Shown here one piece after another: positions 25,100 through 37,369 of a stretch of DNA of 64,000 nt (position 1 is its first letter; the number at the start of each line of letters is the position of its first letter). The stretch is from Gavia stellata (Eukaryota; Chordata; Aves; Gaviiformes; Gaviidae). Under the pieces are notes generated by a model, which saw nothing but the letters and a program-made list of their open reading frames with translations, did not search any database and had not been told where the DNA came from. The position numbers and the translations under genes were made by a program. The DNA lies in the NCBI RefSeq assembly GCF_030936135.1, contig NC_082600.1, forward strand, positions 23,877,943 through 23,941,942. The letters run 5' to 3'.

Positions 25100-25189
25100 G
25101 AGCCTCTTAACAGTGAAGATGATGTGAGTGATGAGGAAGGACAAGAACTGTTCGATACGGAAAATGTTGTTGTGTGCCAGTATGATAAG
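25100..25189 (+). CDS. GTF2A1: GTF2A1 coding exon 8
   Basis: 90 nt, phase 0 to 0, donor GATAAG|GTAATC. Encodes EPLNSEDDVSDEEGQELFDT followed by ENVVVCQYDK, conserved with human. The serines S317 and S322 (human 316 and 321), known phosphorylation sites of the human beta chain, are kept. It links the acidic region to the C-terminal beta-sheet segment. Confidence 0.97.
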
Positions 25190-28100
25190 GTAATCTCTAT
25201 AGAACAGAATCCAAGAATTCTTTCTCTGTTCTTCTTCCTATCTTTTAAGTAATATCTTTATGACTGTTAAGTACAGGTAGATCTGTAAAGATTATAATGT
25301 GAATGGTAATATAAGAATTAGCTATTGTTTGTTTTCAAAACAAGTTTGTGAGACATTTTTGTACTAAACTTGGTAATGAGTAAAGCTTAGAAAAATTTGG
25401 CTGCATTTTCTTTTTCTTCATCATGTCTTTTTGTGACCTTTAGCAAAAGGTCAGTCCTCTGGGCTCAGGAGAAGTGAACTATTATAAGTAAGTTTGTGCA
25501 TTTGTTGTGGCCATGAATGGAAGAAGTTAGTCATTATGATGTTACACTTGTGGAAGACAAGTTCCTTGATCACTAAAAATATCTCTTCTTGATTGAATAG
25601 AGGAATATTAGAGGAGAAGGTTCTTTCTGTGCTGTACATTCTTTACTGAAATGGCAATGTGGTATGCTTTTGCTTATTTTGCTTTAAATTCTGCTGAACT
25701 GTCTTTCCTCCTCTATATTGACTAATTTCTTCTTGCATATTTGCCCTTGGAATATGCAAGGATTCATCCATGTCTGAATTATTTTAAATATGTCTAGAGG
25801 ATATCAGACACCTTTTTACTGAGGTAGTATGCAGAAAGTTTTATTAAATGTGGATTTTCTTTCTTTTCCTATGCTAGATTAATTGGACTATGATGAATAA
25901 GGATCCTTTTTAAAGCAGAAAAAAGCTGTAAGCTTTTTTCTAACTGAGAATGGCTTGGTTAGAAGATCTTCAGTTATGCCCAGACTCTGCTTAGGCTTGT
26001 CATCAGATTCAACAGAGAATTTAAGATAGAGGAAAGTGGTATCAGTATCTACATCCCAGCCATCTGTCTCCTCCAGACTGTAATCCAGAACTGTTATTTT
26101 TTGAGGCAGTTCATGAGAGTAGTGAGGGATCTCAGAATAGCAGTCAGAAAAGCTTGTTGGGAGCTGCTAAAGCTGAGCAACAGGAACTTAAAAGTTAAGA
26201 ATATGAACTGAGTAGGGAACGATGTCCATTATTAACCTCTAGTGCCACATGCTCTGAAAGGGCTTCATCACTTATCAAATAATCATTGTTCAGTTTGTCT
26301 CTATAAAATACACAGGATCAACTCAGTTGTTCTGAGCAGAGTTTCCTCTTGCACAGTGTCCTGCATCAGCTGATGGTGGGTGCCTCTGGAACAATGAGAC
26401 GAGGGCAAACAGGTAGCGATGCTCATGTAAAGCATTTTTACCATCCTTCTGTGAACTGTCTCTTGAGGGAGAGATAGTGGCTTTGTATGAAATGGCCAGC
26501 AGAGGATTTTTTCCTTAATTTGTCAGAAATTAATTTGATTTTTTTTTAATCCTTGTAAACTTTGTCTTATGACAAGAAGTTTCATAAATGAATTACGTGC
26601 TGCGTGGAGAATTACCTAGTTTTTAACCCATTAGTTTCGTATGATACCTCCTAGTTCTTTATATAGACAAGTGTTTCCTCTTTGCTTTTTTGGTGCCTTT
26701 TATGATATTGCAGACCATCATAACCCTCCTCAGTCATCTCTTTGAAATCAGAGCTCTACTTTACTCAGTTGTTATTTGTACAGCTGTCCAAACATTTGAT
26801 TATTCTTACCTTCATTCTCCAGATCTGTTTTATTCTTCTGTATCTTATTTGATATGGGTAGGTAAGGTTGAGGGAGGATCAGAGCTATTCATAACACAGG
26901 TGAACCTTCAATTTATTAAGTGGTGTAGCAATATTCTGCAATAGTTCATGTGTCCTTTCGACCCCACTGAATATAGAGTTGATGTTCTCATGGAAAAGTC
27001 TTAAAACATTGGGATCTCATTCCTGACTTGTCATTGTCAACTCAAACCCATCATTTTTTCTATCCATGCAAGTTGGAATTGTTTTTTCCATTATTACTAC
27101 CTTCATATACATTGAATGCCACCATTGTATTATTACACAATGAGTTAGGGCAGTAACATCATTCTGCAGCTCTTCAGTAACTATTCTTTTCGTATCATCA
27201 GTGATGTTTTGTTATTTTCCAGTTCATAAGTGAATTCTTAAACCATGCAGACTCCAGCCAGCACAAATCTCTTCTTGAATGATCCCATTTCACTGTAAAA
27301 CCAGTGTTTTTACCCTTGTTTTCCAATCTTTATTCAGTTATTTATTCATCTGAGGACCTTCCTTCTTTCCTTATGGCAGCTCAAATGCTTCTGATGAGGG
27401 ATTTTTGTTGAGTGCCATTCAGAAGGGCAAGCAGAGTATATAAGCCAGAGTATATAAGCCAATTTATTTGCTGTTACCACTGGCTTCTTAGCTTAAGGTG
27501 AGCACAGACCAAACAGTAGTACTATTAATTGATTGAGTGCTATGGTTATACCTGTTCTGGTGCTGCTTTACTGTTTGTTTCTACAGCACTAATAGCAGAT
27601 GATGAGACTTCCTGTCCTTGATGGAAATTGAAAAATTGCAATGGGGTTTCCTTATTTTTATGCCTTTTGTAAAATTTTCTTAACTTTTGTAGATCACCTA
27701 ATTAAATTTTTGTTTTATATGCAAAAGTTTATGATAATCTTTTCTCTTTTGGACAGCATTTCAGCTTTTTGAAAGATATTTGCTTTCTTTGAATATCTTG
27801 TTGTCCTGCTACTTAATTGTACTGGGGGTCTTTTGCTTTTTCTTATGCCCTTTTTGATAGGTGGCAGGTATTCATCTGCTCTGTGCTTTACAGTATATGG
27901 TGGTCTTTTTTTTTTTTTTTGTAGTTTTAAATTAAACATAACAACATAAATGTAGTTAAACAGTGTTCTAGGGGATTTATTGACTTATTACCCCTGGGAA
28001 AATGTTCATTTTACGTAGTTGCTGTTAGTTCTGGTGATATTTTCTAACTTAAACCCTGCACAGTGTCTTGAACCAAGAAAAGGATTTTGTGTTTTGTGGG

Positions 28101-29466
28101 TTCCTGACTTAGCTTCTTCATGAAGTAGGACTTGATTGTATAGTATCTAAAACAGCCTCAATGCTGCACCTTGATGTTTACGTAGGAGGCATAAGATAAT
28201 TGCAGTCTCCCAACACTACAACTATTTGTTGTCCTTGTATCTTCTCTGATCTCCTTCACCACATTGGTCAACCTGCTTCCTGTAGTCAGGTAGTATTTGT
28301 TTGGGAGTGTGCATAAAGAAAGAAGAGTTACTTCTGTACGGAATATTTTTACAAATAGCATATGAATAAAACTGTTGTTTTATTCTTTGTCTTATCCTGT
28401 GTCAAGAGGAATACCCATTATAACCTGAAGATCCTTTACGTCACAGCCTTCCATAATAGGGACTCCCTGGGGATCAAGAGTGGAATTAATGTCTTCATTT
28501 TTTTTTTTTTAATGCTGTCCTAGTATTTCTTGGGTTGTTGCAAATAGCTGGACTGATCTCCCAGCTTACTCTTACAAATTACTTTTAAACAAAGCCTTAA
28601 AAGGGCTAATATTTTAACTGGGAAGACTGTAGGTTAAAGTTGAAGCTTCATGCCATCATCCCCAATACTGGCGATGTTACTTTCCTCACTTGACAATTTA
28701 CGATGAGCATTGGAATGTAAATCGTATACAATGACTCTCCGTTGAGGAGAAGTTATAGAACATAAGACTAGTACATGTATTTTATATGAGCTTGTGCGTT
28801 TTGTACCGTAGAGATTTTCAGACTGAAAACCTTGTAAATGATCCACTTGCCTTTTAATCAAAACTTAACTTTTGGAAACCTGGAGTCAAATTCTAATATT
28901 AGAAGTAGAAAGTTGAATAGGCCTGCTATCTATCTATACGTAACATAATCAAACTAGTGTTCATGCAGAATGGAGTTTAGACAAGAGGTGCAAATAATAA
29001 AACTTAGTGTTTGATACTTTCAGGGCTGGTTTAAAAAGTTAGTCTTTCTATTACAGTGGGGTTGAAATGGGAATTTCTGGCTTTCAAGTGGAGTTTTGTG
29101 GCTGTCATAATCAAATATAATTTAATGAAATTAAAGCAGCACAGGTGGATATATCTCTCTTCTTCCTTTCCAACCACCTCTAAAAATATGCTGTATGCTT
29201 TGGATTTTGGAATGCCTCTGCTTGCATGGTTTTGTGACAGTTGCTGTCCCTGGTTTAAAAAATGAAAACAGAAAATACTGCTATATGTATAATTAGTTTT
29301 TGTTTTTCATAGCTAAATGCAGAAGTGATTTTCAAGATATTTGTAGTAATTTAGCAATGTATGTCTAATAGTTACTTTCATTTTTTTCTTGCCCTTATAA
29401 TTTATTTATGCATTATTACCTATTTCTGATGCAGAGTAATAGTTCAACATTCTTCCCTATTTTTAG
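25190..29466 (+). other. GTF2A1: GTF2A1 intron 8
   Basis: A 4.3-kb phase-0 intron, acceptor CTATTTTTAG. It holds an ancient antisense CR1/L3-like LINE relic at about 26560-27470. The rest is unremarkable AT-rich DNA. Confidence 0.85.
26560..27470 (-). mobile_element. Ancient CR1/L3-like LINE relic
   Basis: No frame survives. In antisense reading the tract shows the order of landmarks familiar from reptilian CR1/L3-like elements: a segment like CCTCCTAGTTCTT near 26647, a CTCAGTCATCTCTTT block near 26729, an ATCATCAGTGATG block near 27196, and GAGGACCTTCCTTC near 27351 followed by a TGATGAGGGATTTTTGTTGAG block. The match is by eye at low identity, so the family name and edges are uncertain. 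Confidence 0.5.
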
Positions 29467-29574
29467 ATTCATAGAAGTAAAAACAAATGGAAATTTCATC
29501 TCAAAGATGGCATCATGAATCTTAATGGAAGAGATTATGTATTTTCCAAAGCCATTGGGGATGCAGAATGGTGA
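29467..29574 (+). CDS. GTF2A1: GTF2A1 coding exon 9 with stop
   Basis: 108 nt including TGA at 29572-29574. Encodes IHRSKNKWKFHLKDGIMNLN followed by GRDYVFSKAIGDAEW. This is the extreme C-terminus of the beta chain, which contributes to the TFIIA beta-barrel contacting TBP and upstream DNA. It is essentially identical to human apart from a conservative I to V change. Confidence 0.97.
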   Translation: MHRSKNKWKFHLKDGIMNLNGRDYVFSKAIGDAEW

Positions 29575-29689
29575 AGTTTTAAAAGACAAAACAAAGGAAA
29601 AAAACTCTGTAAAAGGAAAAAAAATCAAAAGAAGGAGAGGTTGAGACTTGGATGTATACTCCAATCAAAATGTGTATCTGCACATCAGA

Positions 29690-29702
29690 AATAAACAATA
29701 AA
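29690..29702 (+). promoter_or_regulatory. GTF2A1: Tandem AATAAA polyadenylation signals (proximal)
   Basis: Two AATAAA hexamers (29690-29695 and 29697-29702) lie 116-128 nt downstream of the GTF2A1 stop. They would yield a short-3'UTR isoform if used. Confidence 0.5.
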
Positions 29703-32700
29703 CAGAAGTATTGGAACAAAGGTAGAATGTGGCAACAAAGACACTACTTCAGATGAGCAAGCCATGGACTGTAGCAGCTATAGCATTGTCTGGGAGCTGG
29801 TTTTGTGTGTTAGGAATACCTTAATTATCAATTCTACATACAGGTACCTACAGCTGGTATTTAGCATGTAAGGCTTTGTTCCCCCCCCTTCTTCCCTTGA
29901 TTTAAGATTTTAAAATACTTCTTCCACTGATTGAAGGAACTCTTCCCTTTGATGGATTATTAATCTGAAAATGCTTATTGTGTGTACAAATCTTTGCTTT
30001 GAACACTTCCTTTTGGTAGTGAGGATGGTCAGAATGTTACTTAAACTGCGTGCAAGCTTTGTACAGAAGGGTAAGAATTAAGGTGTTAAAATTTAAATAA
30101 CTTGTATAAGGAAAATATTTTTAATTCTGATATGCTCATTAATTATTATATCTGTTTGTTATTTTCAATTCAGTTCCCCATAAATAGGTTGTTGTTCCTA
30201 GCAGTTACAAAATGGTAAAATGATCATTTATATTTCAAAATTATTTTAATTTCATGTCAGTGATACCTTTTATTTAGGGCTGTATTTTTTAAATACTAAG
30301 CACCTGTAGCTCCCCCCCACAAAAGTCAGATTGCTTACCTTGTTAATTATATTCTTGCTGTTTGGTGGTGATTCGGCATCACTGAACTGAAACGAAAAAT
30401 ATAGTTTCCATTGATTTTTGAAAAAAGGCTTTGGAGACCTTTTGAAACAAATATGTAGGTAATGGCATAATAGATGCATTCCTTCACCTGCTTACTACAT
30501 GTGTAGTCCAGACATCCACAAATAATTCAACAGACCACAAGAATGACTAAATTTTTAATACAGAAAATCGCATTAAAAATTCTAACATCCTGGCTGCAAC
30601 TCTGTTAATCAAAGATCCACTTTACTAAAAGGTATAGCCATAAGTTACCTGCAGCAGTTAATCTCTAAAGTTTCCAGGTGGTATGTAATTTCATGAAGAG
30701 ATCTGCACAGCTTTGAGAACACAGATTTTGTTAAAGTATCTTTAGACTGTCTTGGTAACAAAAAAACAAGCAGTCAGATGCACTAAACCTTTTGTAGTCA
30801 CTTTTTCACTTGCCTTTTCCAGAGGTGTGGTTTTTGGTGGGGTTTTTTTGTTTGTTTTGGTTCTGTGAAAAGCAACAAGGTTGCTCCCCCTCCTTCCCTT
30901 CCTCTCCTGAGAAGTGAATACCTTTTCTTCATGCACAGGTTATTCTTGCAAGCCCTGCTTTGGAAATACAGTTACTTTTGAATGAAAAGAGGGAATGGGC
31001 GTTATACTTCAGAAACTGTTGAGGAAGTAATGTTCATGTGGCTCACCATTTCAAAAAAATTTTGTTTTCATTGGTGCTTGGAAAGTCGATAAAAAAAGGA
31101 CACAGTGAAGATAATTAACTAAATTGGGGAAGACTTTCAGAGGCAGACATTTGAACCATGATTTCTGACCTTTTTTTGCTTGAGAATGAAAGTTTTTAAA
31201 CAGTTAACAAAGTCACAAGTATATTTTAGCAGTGTATAACAACTGCGCTTTCATTCTGACTGACTTGCCTCCAAGTGGATTCGTAGTCTCAGCAGTATGT
31301 AGAAAACGCAAAACACATTGTAAAGGGTTTTTTTTTGCTGTGATTTTGTACACCTGTGCTCTCATTGGTGCAGACTAAAACTGCCTGTAGGCTATGTCTT
31401 GAGCCATATGGTTGTTAGTAAGCCATCTACATACATAAGCTTTATGAAAAGTTAATTGATGTTTCTTCTAATTAATTCTTAAGTAATGGAATTGTCATTT
31501 AGGGTGCATTTTTGGCTTGGGGCTTCAAGGTATCTCAAATTGATCGGTGTTTGCTTTCTTTTGAACAAAGCAGATATTTTATTTTAATTTTTTTACCACT
31601 GTTGACACTTCTATGTACAACTGCAATGAAATCAATAATTGTACTAATTCCCTCACCTTTTCCATATCTGTTACCAGTAAGTCTTAAGTAGTGGACTTGA
31701 GAAAAATTCCCGTAATGCTGCACAACCAAACCAATAAAAGGAAAAAAAAAAAAAATCCCTTTAGCTATAGATTCCTGTCCATACTACTGGAACCCAGATT
31801 ACTTGTACAACACTTTTTTTTCATACATTTTAGTGATTTTTTTTTTTTTCACCCACGTACATATACTAGAAGCTGCATAGCCTTTTTATTTATTTTTAAG
31901 GGATAGCAGAACTTTAAAGGTCACTTAAGGTTAGCCTGTTCTGAAGGATGTTCAAAGCTTTCTGAACTTGCACAGTCTCTTGCAAGCTAATTATATGGTA
32001 TGCTTTGCAGATAAGTTTTGTCTTCAAATACAAAAACCTGTGAAGTTTTCGGAAAGCCAGTCAAACATGAACATACCAAACTGTGCTCTTATTGCTACAT
32101 CAAGTGTTCCTTTTTTTAAATCAAAAAGCATGTTTTAATTTCATTTTATTGTAGCAGCTTGCTGTAAGAATGTAGTTTGCTTAATTTTATTATTGTACTT
32201 GAATTTTTAATCATGGTTTTAACAATGTAACTGAATAGACCATTTCATTAGGTTCCAAAGAAACTGTTCCTTTCAGAGGGCAAGGGATTCCCATGTTCAT
32301 AAATGATTTTTTTTTTTTTCCCCCGCCTTGGAAATAGGTTTTTTGGTTGTTTTTTTCCCATTTAAATAGTTCAGTATTATGGAAACAATTAATGATTTCA
32401 AGAGGGCTTATGTTAAAATTTGCACAGATAATGGAGCACCTTTTTATGATGGAAAAAATGGGGAAAGATAACTTCATAATTATAACCATGATGGCTGATG
32501 GAAACTTGTAGACCAACTGGGCAAAATTGAGAGTCTTGTGCCTTTTCAGTTTGCAGAATACCTGTTTTGCCAGTATGACAATACTTTTTTTGATTCCTGA
32601 GAGAGTAAATTTCCTGTAGTGCTTTGATCAGAAAAGCAACTTTTTTGCTCTAATTCTGTTGGGTTTTAGTGTGTGCAATCATTTTAAAACATCTAAGTTG

Positions 32701-34002
32701 AAAACAACTTGAAATATGTTTTCTGATAAGGAGATAGAGATTTTAGTCACATAAGGAACTTTATATTGGACTATTTAAATAAAATATGTTTTTATTCCCC
32801 CTCAGTTTCTAGTTAGCAACAAGATTTCTTTGAGGCTTCATGCTCCTTGTTCCTGCATTGTACTCACAAGTTGCATTTGAACATCATTCAGTTACCTAAA
32901 CATGATTTAAAGTGATAATTGTGGTCCGAGCTTATTTCCAAGAATATGATACGTGATTCTGAAGCACAGTTTCTAGAAAAGAGCAAAGAACATGTTGTGT
33001 CATGTAACAGATTTTTTTATAAATGTTTTTTCTATTTCTGCAGCACAATTAGGAGTGTTAAAGTAAACTTAATTGAGTCTGTGAAAATAATTCCACCGCT
33101 TGACAGTTAGCAGTAATTATGTCACCACGTAACACTACCAGAGTAAAATGTCTTAACTCCAGTGAAGGAGTTAGACCTTGTTACCTAAAGTTCATTTTGA
33201 TTCAATCTCTTCAATTTGTAAAAGCGCCTTTAAAAACAATAAAGCCCCCCAAAACTTCCCCCAAAGCAAAAGCTTCCTAATAGAATGCAGTAAGATGTTA
33301 AGGAAGTGAACAGTGGTTTTTAGGATAATGCACACTGGATTGATACTGGGCTGCCTTACACAGCATAGTGGGGTTTACTTTGTGCCACACCACCCATGCA
33401 CCCCCAACTGAAATTAGAGTTCTTTTCAGACTTTAAGATTAGTGACTGTACGAGATGAAGAAACTTGCATATTGTTATGTATTGGTGTCTGGCATTTAAA
33501 GTCTCGTTTTCCCATTGCTGTGATTGGTTGGGAAATGTGTACAAACCAGTCCATTGGTTTCCCTGTTGTCTACTTTTTTTGGGCAGTTCATGCAGTGTGT
33601 CTTTTAATTATTATTTCGTGGATTAGACATTGTGGAACAAAAGGAGCTTTTTTTTCACAGGAAGAACTACCTTGGGTTAGCTGTATGTACGGTCATCCAA
33701 TGAGACATGTTCCAGAGTGCATAGGGTACCAATAGATTACGGAGTGGGGGAATATCCTTTTTTGCTGTTCTGAGCTACTATTGTCAACTGCTGTTGTACA
33801 TATACTGTTATGTGTAAGGGGGTAAATATATTTATTATGTTTGTAAAATTCATTCTGTACAATTGCAGATCAAGGTTGCTCCTCTGTGATATACAGGATA
33901 TTATGTTTCAAAGGCCATGCTTGGAATACAATTAGAGAACTTAGTATTTTGATGTACTAAGACCTATTTTAAGTTTAATATTTTGCCTTTGCAAAAACTT
34001 TA

Positions 34003-34008
34003 ATTAAA
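34003..34008 (+). promoter_or_regulatory. GTF2A1: ATTAAA polyadenylation signal (distal candidate)
   Basis: ATTAAA followed within 15-25 nt by an A/T-rich stretch and a TGTTTGCC sequence, about 4.43 kb after the stop. It is a candidate distal 3' end. Confidence 0.4.
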
Positions 34009-34025
34009 GATGTTATTTAAAAATG

Positions 34026-36137
34026 TTTGCCACTTCATTTACTATCTTGCACGTGCATTTGTTTAATATATGAGGCTTAATGACTATTATGTAATAACAC
34101 TGAAGATTTGGAATTTATTTTCATCACACACAGGTAACTTCACTGTCACCTACTTGCTGAGTTAGCCTTGTAGACTTTCATTTAACATCATCACAATGTT
34201 ATAAGTAATTTACATTCTAATCTTGAGGCCAGACTTCCATATTTATTTAAGAATTTTCTCCCTATGGTAACTTGAGAGTTAAGTTTTGAGACAAGATTGG
34301 TTGAATAACTTGGTGGGCCATCTGTTTCCTGTAAATGGAAATGCAAGACAATATCGAGAAGTAAAATACAGTGTTCTTGGGTGATAGCTGGCTGCTCAAA
34401 AATGTTTCGTCTTCATTAGTGAAACTGATTTGACAGAGTTGCTTTCTAGTGTAAGCAGGTGACATCTTTTTAGTTCCTGGCTAAAAGCAGTATCTTCAGA
34501 TGTGACTTGTGCTTTAGTTTTAAATCTAAATTTTGAACTTGAAATTCTAAATCTAATTAGAAAGAATGTAAGCTATAGGCTCTACTGCCTGTATGGGGCA
34601 TTGTATTTTTGGAATGTGGTGATTTTGAAGTAATCTTTTAGCAATAGTGGTGTAAAGGTATAGCAAACCAAGAATCATATGGAGTGGTATTTTTTCTAAT
34701 ACTCAAGGGGGTTTTTTCCTTCATACTTTTCTTGCCCTCCAGCCCTCAATGCTTGGCAAATTTAAAAAAAAAACAGTACTGCTTTTTGCATAAAATTGCC
34801 TTACTTGTCATCTTGAAAAGGATTTGGAGATGATTCTGGATAAATATCTATCAGAAATTATGATGTTTTACCAAAAAATATCATTTCTGTCTGAGCTTGC
34901 ATACTGTGTAAGAAAAAAAAAAAAAAAAAACAGTTTGGAAAAATGGCCTGTTGCTCTGGTCAAAATATTTTCAAAAGGACCCTAAAAAGAGGTGGGAAAG
35001 CAGAATGCTGACAAATTAGTAGCAAACTCAAAACACAAAAAAAATCTGGATTTCATCCCTGTAAGGAAAGATGAGAACATTATAATTGTGAATGTTAATT
35101 GTGCTCTCCCAGCTGTGCATGAGCAAATTATTTCGAGGATATTTTTTGGGTTTTTTAATTTTATATTTTAAAACACCTGATTTCCCCCTGCCCCCCCCCA
35201 TCAGTTTGATTTCTTTATGGCTTTATTATTTTAATTGCAACAGTATGAGAGGATAAGAATCTTGGGATATTAGCATAGCTTTCAGTATATCCCCATTTAG
35301 TTTCAACTACACATCATTCCTTACAACTTGTCTTAAAATGTACCAGCTTTGGAGTTCATGTTTTGTTTTTTTCTAACCAGGACTTTTGTTTGTAAAAATA
35401 CTCTCTTAAAGGCTGAAGGTCTTGCTGCTTGTTTTCTGAGCAGACTCTGTCACTCTTTTTTCAAACTATTTCTTTCACCACTAATGGGATTATGCCAAAA
35501 CAACTTCAATCCTTTTGGATGTAATGACATCTATAGTACAGTCAAATGAACTGCAGTTCAACTACTTTTGACCTTCAGTGTGGATATGTAACATTCAGAA
35601 AACTGTTTTTATGACAATTTTTTTCTTTAAAGTGAAGACTTTCCCAATTATTTTTGTGTGAAATACCTGTGCAATTGTATCTTTTTACATAGTATAAATG
35701 CGCATGTCCTTGCCTGACCTGAACGAGGGTTATAATGAGGTAATATGCCGAGAGAATAAATAATTGAAAGTAGTGTTTTGCATTACGAATGATACTGAGT
35801 TGCCTATTTGCTTCCATGGATCAAAACCCCCTCTCTGAAGATGGATATTGGAGAGCTGGTATTTTAAAATGCCTTCTAGTGATAACTATTTTAAAAATTA
35901 CATAGCTGGGCGTATTTGGTTTACACTTTCTAGTTTTTGTTTTAATTTTTAGTTCACTTTTTTAAACAAAAGTAATTGAAAACAGCAAGTGTTTCATTTG
36001 GATAAGTATATTTCAGTAAGAAATCCAAAACAGACTATCATTAAATTGTAAAAATAAATAAAAAAATCTTGTAACACAAAAAATGTTACGTGTGAATGTG
36101 TGATTCTGTCAAGGTAGAAATGCTTTTCCTTTGCTAG
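34026..36137. other. GTF2A1/TSHR intergenic DNA, left part
   Basis: AT-rich DNA with homopolymer runs (A20 near 34912) and poly-A signals near 36053. No gene or element recognised. Confidence 0.5.
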
Positions 36138-36268
36138 AGGTACCAAATGAAGCAGAACTGCACTGCGGACAAGCCCTGTGGATGTCTGGAACAGAAGACA
36201 CGTTTGAATCCCAAGAGAGTTGGGATGCTGCTTTACAGGTGCTGGAGCTGGCGGGATTTAATGCCAAG
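36138..36268 (+). CDS. Candidate exon A of an unrecognised + strand gene
   Basis: 131 nt between a good acceptor (CTTTTCCTTTGCTAG) and donor (AAG|GTAAAG). In phase 1 to 0 it is fully open and reads like protein: VPNEAELHCGQ, then ESWDAALQVLELAGFNAK, an amphipathic helix leading into a possible degenerate EF-hand. A second frame (phase 0 to 2) is also open but Cys/Arg/Trp-rich and less protein-like. The phase-0 end matches candidate exons D and E downstream. I do not recognise the gene, and no upstream partner exon was found. It could be a chance open segment or a pseudogene remnant. Confidence 0.45.
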
Positions 36269-36942
36269 GTAAAGAAAAACCTTTCCTAGCTGATGATGGG
36301 GAAAACGGTTTGGACAAGCAAAATAAGGAAGGCAGTCTTATTTGACAAACCACCTAGCTTCCTCATTTTTCCAAAGGCTTATTCCCATTTCTCCTAGGAA
36401 TTCTGCTGCAAGATAGTGCTCCTCCTATGTCCTGCTGTACCAATGTCCGAGGATTTTGTACAGACCTTTCCTCTCAGAAGAACAACTGTCTGACTCCAGG
36501 TGGGCTGTCCAGATTCAACAGGTAACCTATTCTGGGAAACAGTGTTCTGGGGAGTAAAGCATTTCTAAAAAGAATGTATCACAGAATTCACCCTGTGGAA
36601 ATTCTGCTTGTAGGTTTTATTCTGTTTTGGGTTGCCTTGTTGCAGAAAACTTGAATTTTTGCAGGATGGAAGCTCTTTCCTTCTGAAGCTTACCTGGTTC
36701 AAGCTTTTAACAAAGGCAAAGCATTAGTGCTGGGAATAGTATTTCTGACATACTATTTTTTGTGGTCTGAATTTGTCTGTCTAATTTTAATAAGTAGTTT
36801 TGATCTTAAAGCAGCATCTAGTAAAACTCTGTATGTGTAGAGAGTTGACAAATGGCTTGGTAAGTGTGATGATGATACTGATGAAAATTGGTTAGCTAAA
36901 GAAGAAACATACACATCACAGACACTTCTGCCTTTCTGTAGA

Positions 36943-37369
36943 GCCACAAAGATGATTAGGGTACTGGAACATCTTTCTTATGACGAAAGGCTGAGGGACT
37001 TGGGTTTTTGGAGAAGACTGAGGGGGGATTTTATTAATGCTTACAAACACTTCAGGGGTGGGTGCCAGGAGGATGGGGCCAGTCTTTTTTCAGTGGTGCC
37101 CGGTGGCAGCACAAGAGGTAATGGGCACAAACTTGGTCATAGGAAGTTCCACCTGAACATGAGGAAGGACTTCTTTACTGTGAGGGTGGCAGAGCACTGG
37201 AACAAGCTGCCCAGAGAGGTTGTGGAGTCTCCTTCTCTGGAGATAATCAAAACTCACCTGGACGCATTCCTGTGCAATCTGTTCCAGGTGAACCTGCTCT
37301 GGTGGGGGGGTTGGACTAGATGATCTCCAGAGGTCCCTTCCAACCCCCATCATTCTGTGATTCTGTGAT
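36943..37369 (+). mobile_element. CR1 LINE 3' fragment
   Basis: A 5'-truncated CR1 closely resembling the last 450 bp of the copy at 18310-19598. It has the same protein tail ([20 protein letters not shown], then [16 protein letters not shown]) and the same terminal ATTCTGTGATTCTGTGA. A small deletion removes about a dozen bases (GLFSLEK part) relative to the longer copy. The two are probably the same subfamily. Confidence 0.92.

Larger units (their letters stand above)
5129..29574 (+). other. GTF2A1: GTF2A1 gene, coding span (TFIIA alpha/beta precursor)
   Basis: GTF2A1 encodes the large subunit of general transcription factor IIA. The precursor is cleaved into alpha and beta chains, which with gamma (GTF2A2) bind TBP-TATA DNA and stabilise preinitiation complexes in the nucleus. 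Nine coding exons with canonical splice sites join in phase (30+102+208+65+76+134+321+90+108 nt) to 377 residues; the human protein has 376. Parts in order: N-terminal helical segment that packs with gamma (about residues 1-55), poly-Q/poly-H and Q-rich linker, Taspase-1-type site at D275/G276, acidic region (about 282-340), and the conserved C-terminal beta segment. Exons match remembered human GTF2A1 closely throughout. The gene lies tail-to-tail with TSHR. No frame break was seen. Confidence 0.97.
29575..34025 (+). other. GTF2A1: Probable GTF2A1 3'UTR
   Basis: AT-rich sequence following the stop codon, with no coding frame that I recognise. A proximal pair of AATAAA signals lies 116 nt after the stop, and a distal ATTAAA at 34003-34008. 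Between them are T-rich runs and a TGTACATA Pumilio-type element near 33793. Human GTF2A1 mRNA has a long 3'UTR, so a distal end is plausible. The true end needs RNA data; AATAAA signals at about 36053 are another option. Confidence 0.5.

Noticed and set aside
33442-33735. 97-codon + strand ORF with hydrophobic stretches
   Set aside because: It lies inside the probable GTF2A1 3'UTR, has no splice context and resembles no protein that I know.
36398-36522. Open segment after TTTCTCCTAG and before GTAACC, + strand
   Set aside because: Open only in phase 1, which cannot follow candidate exon A (ends phase 0), and it is Cys-rich without similarity. Kept out of the chain.
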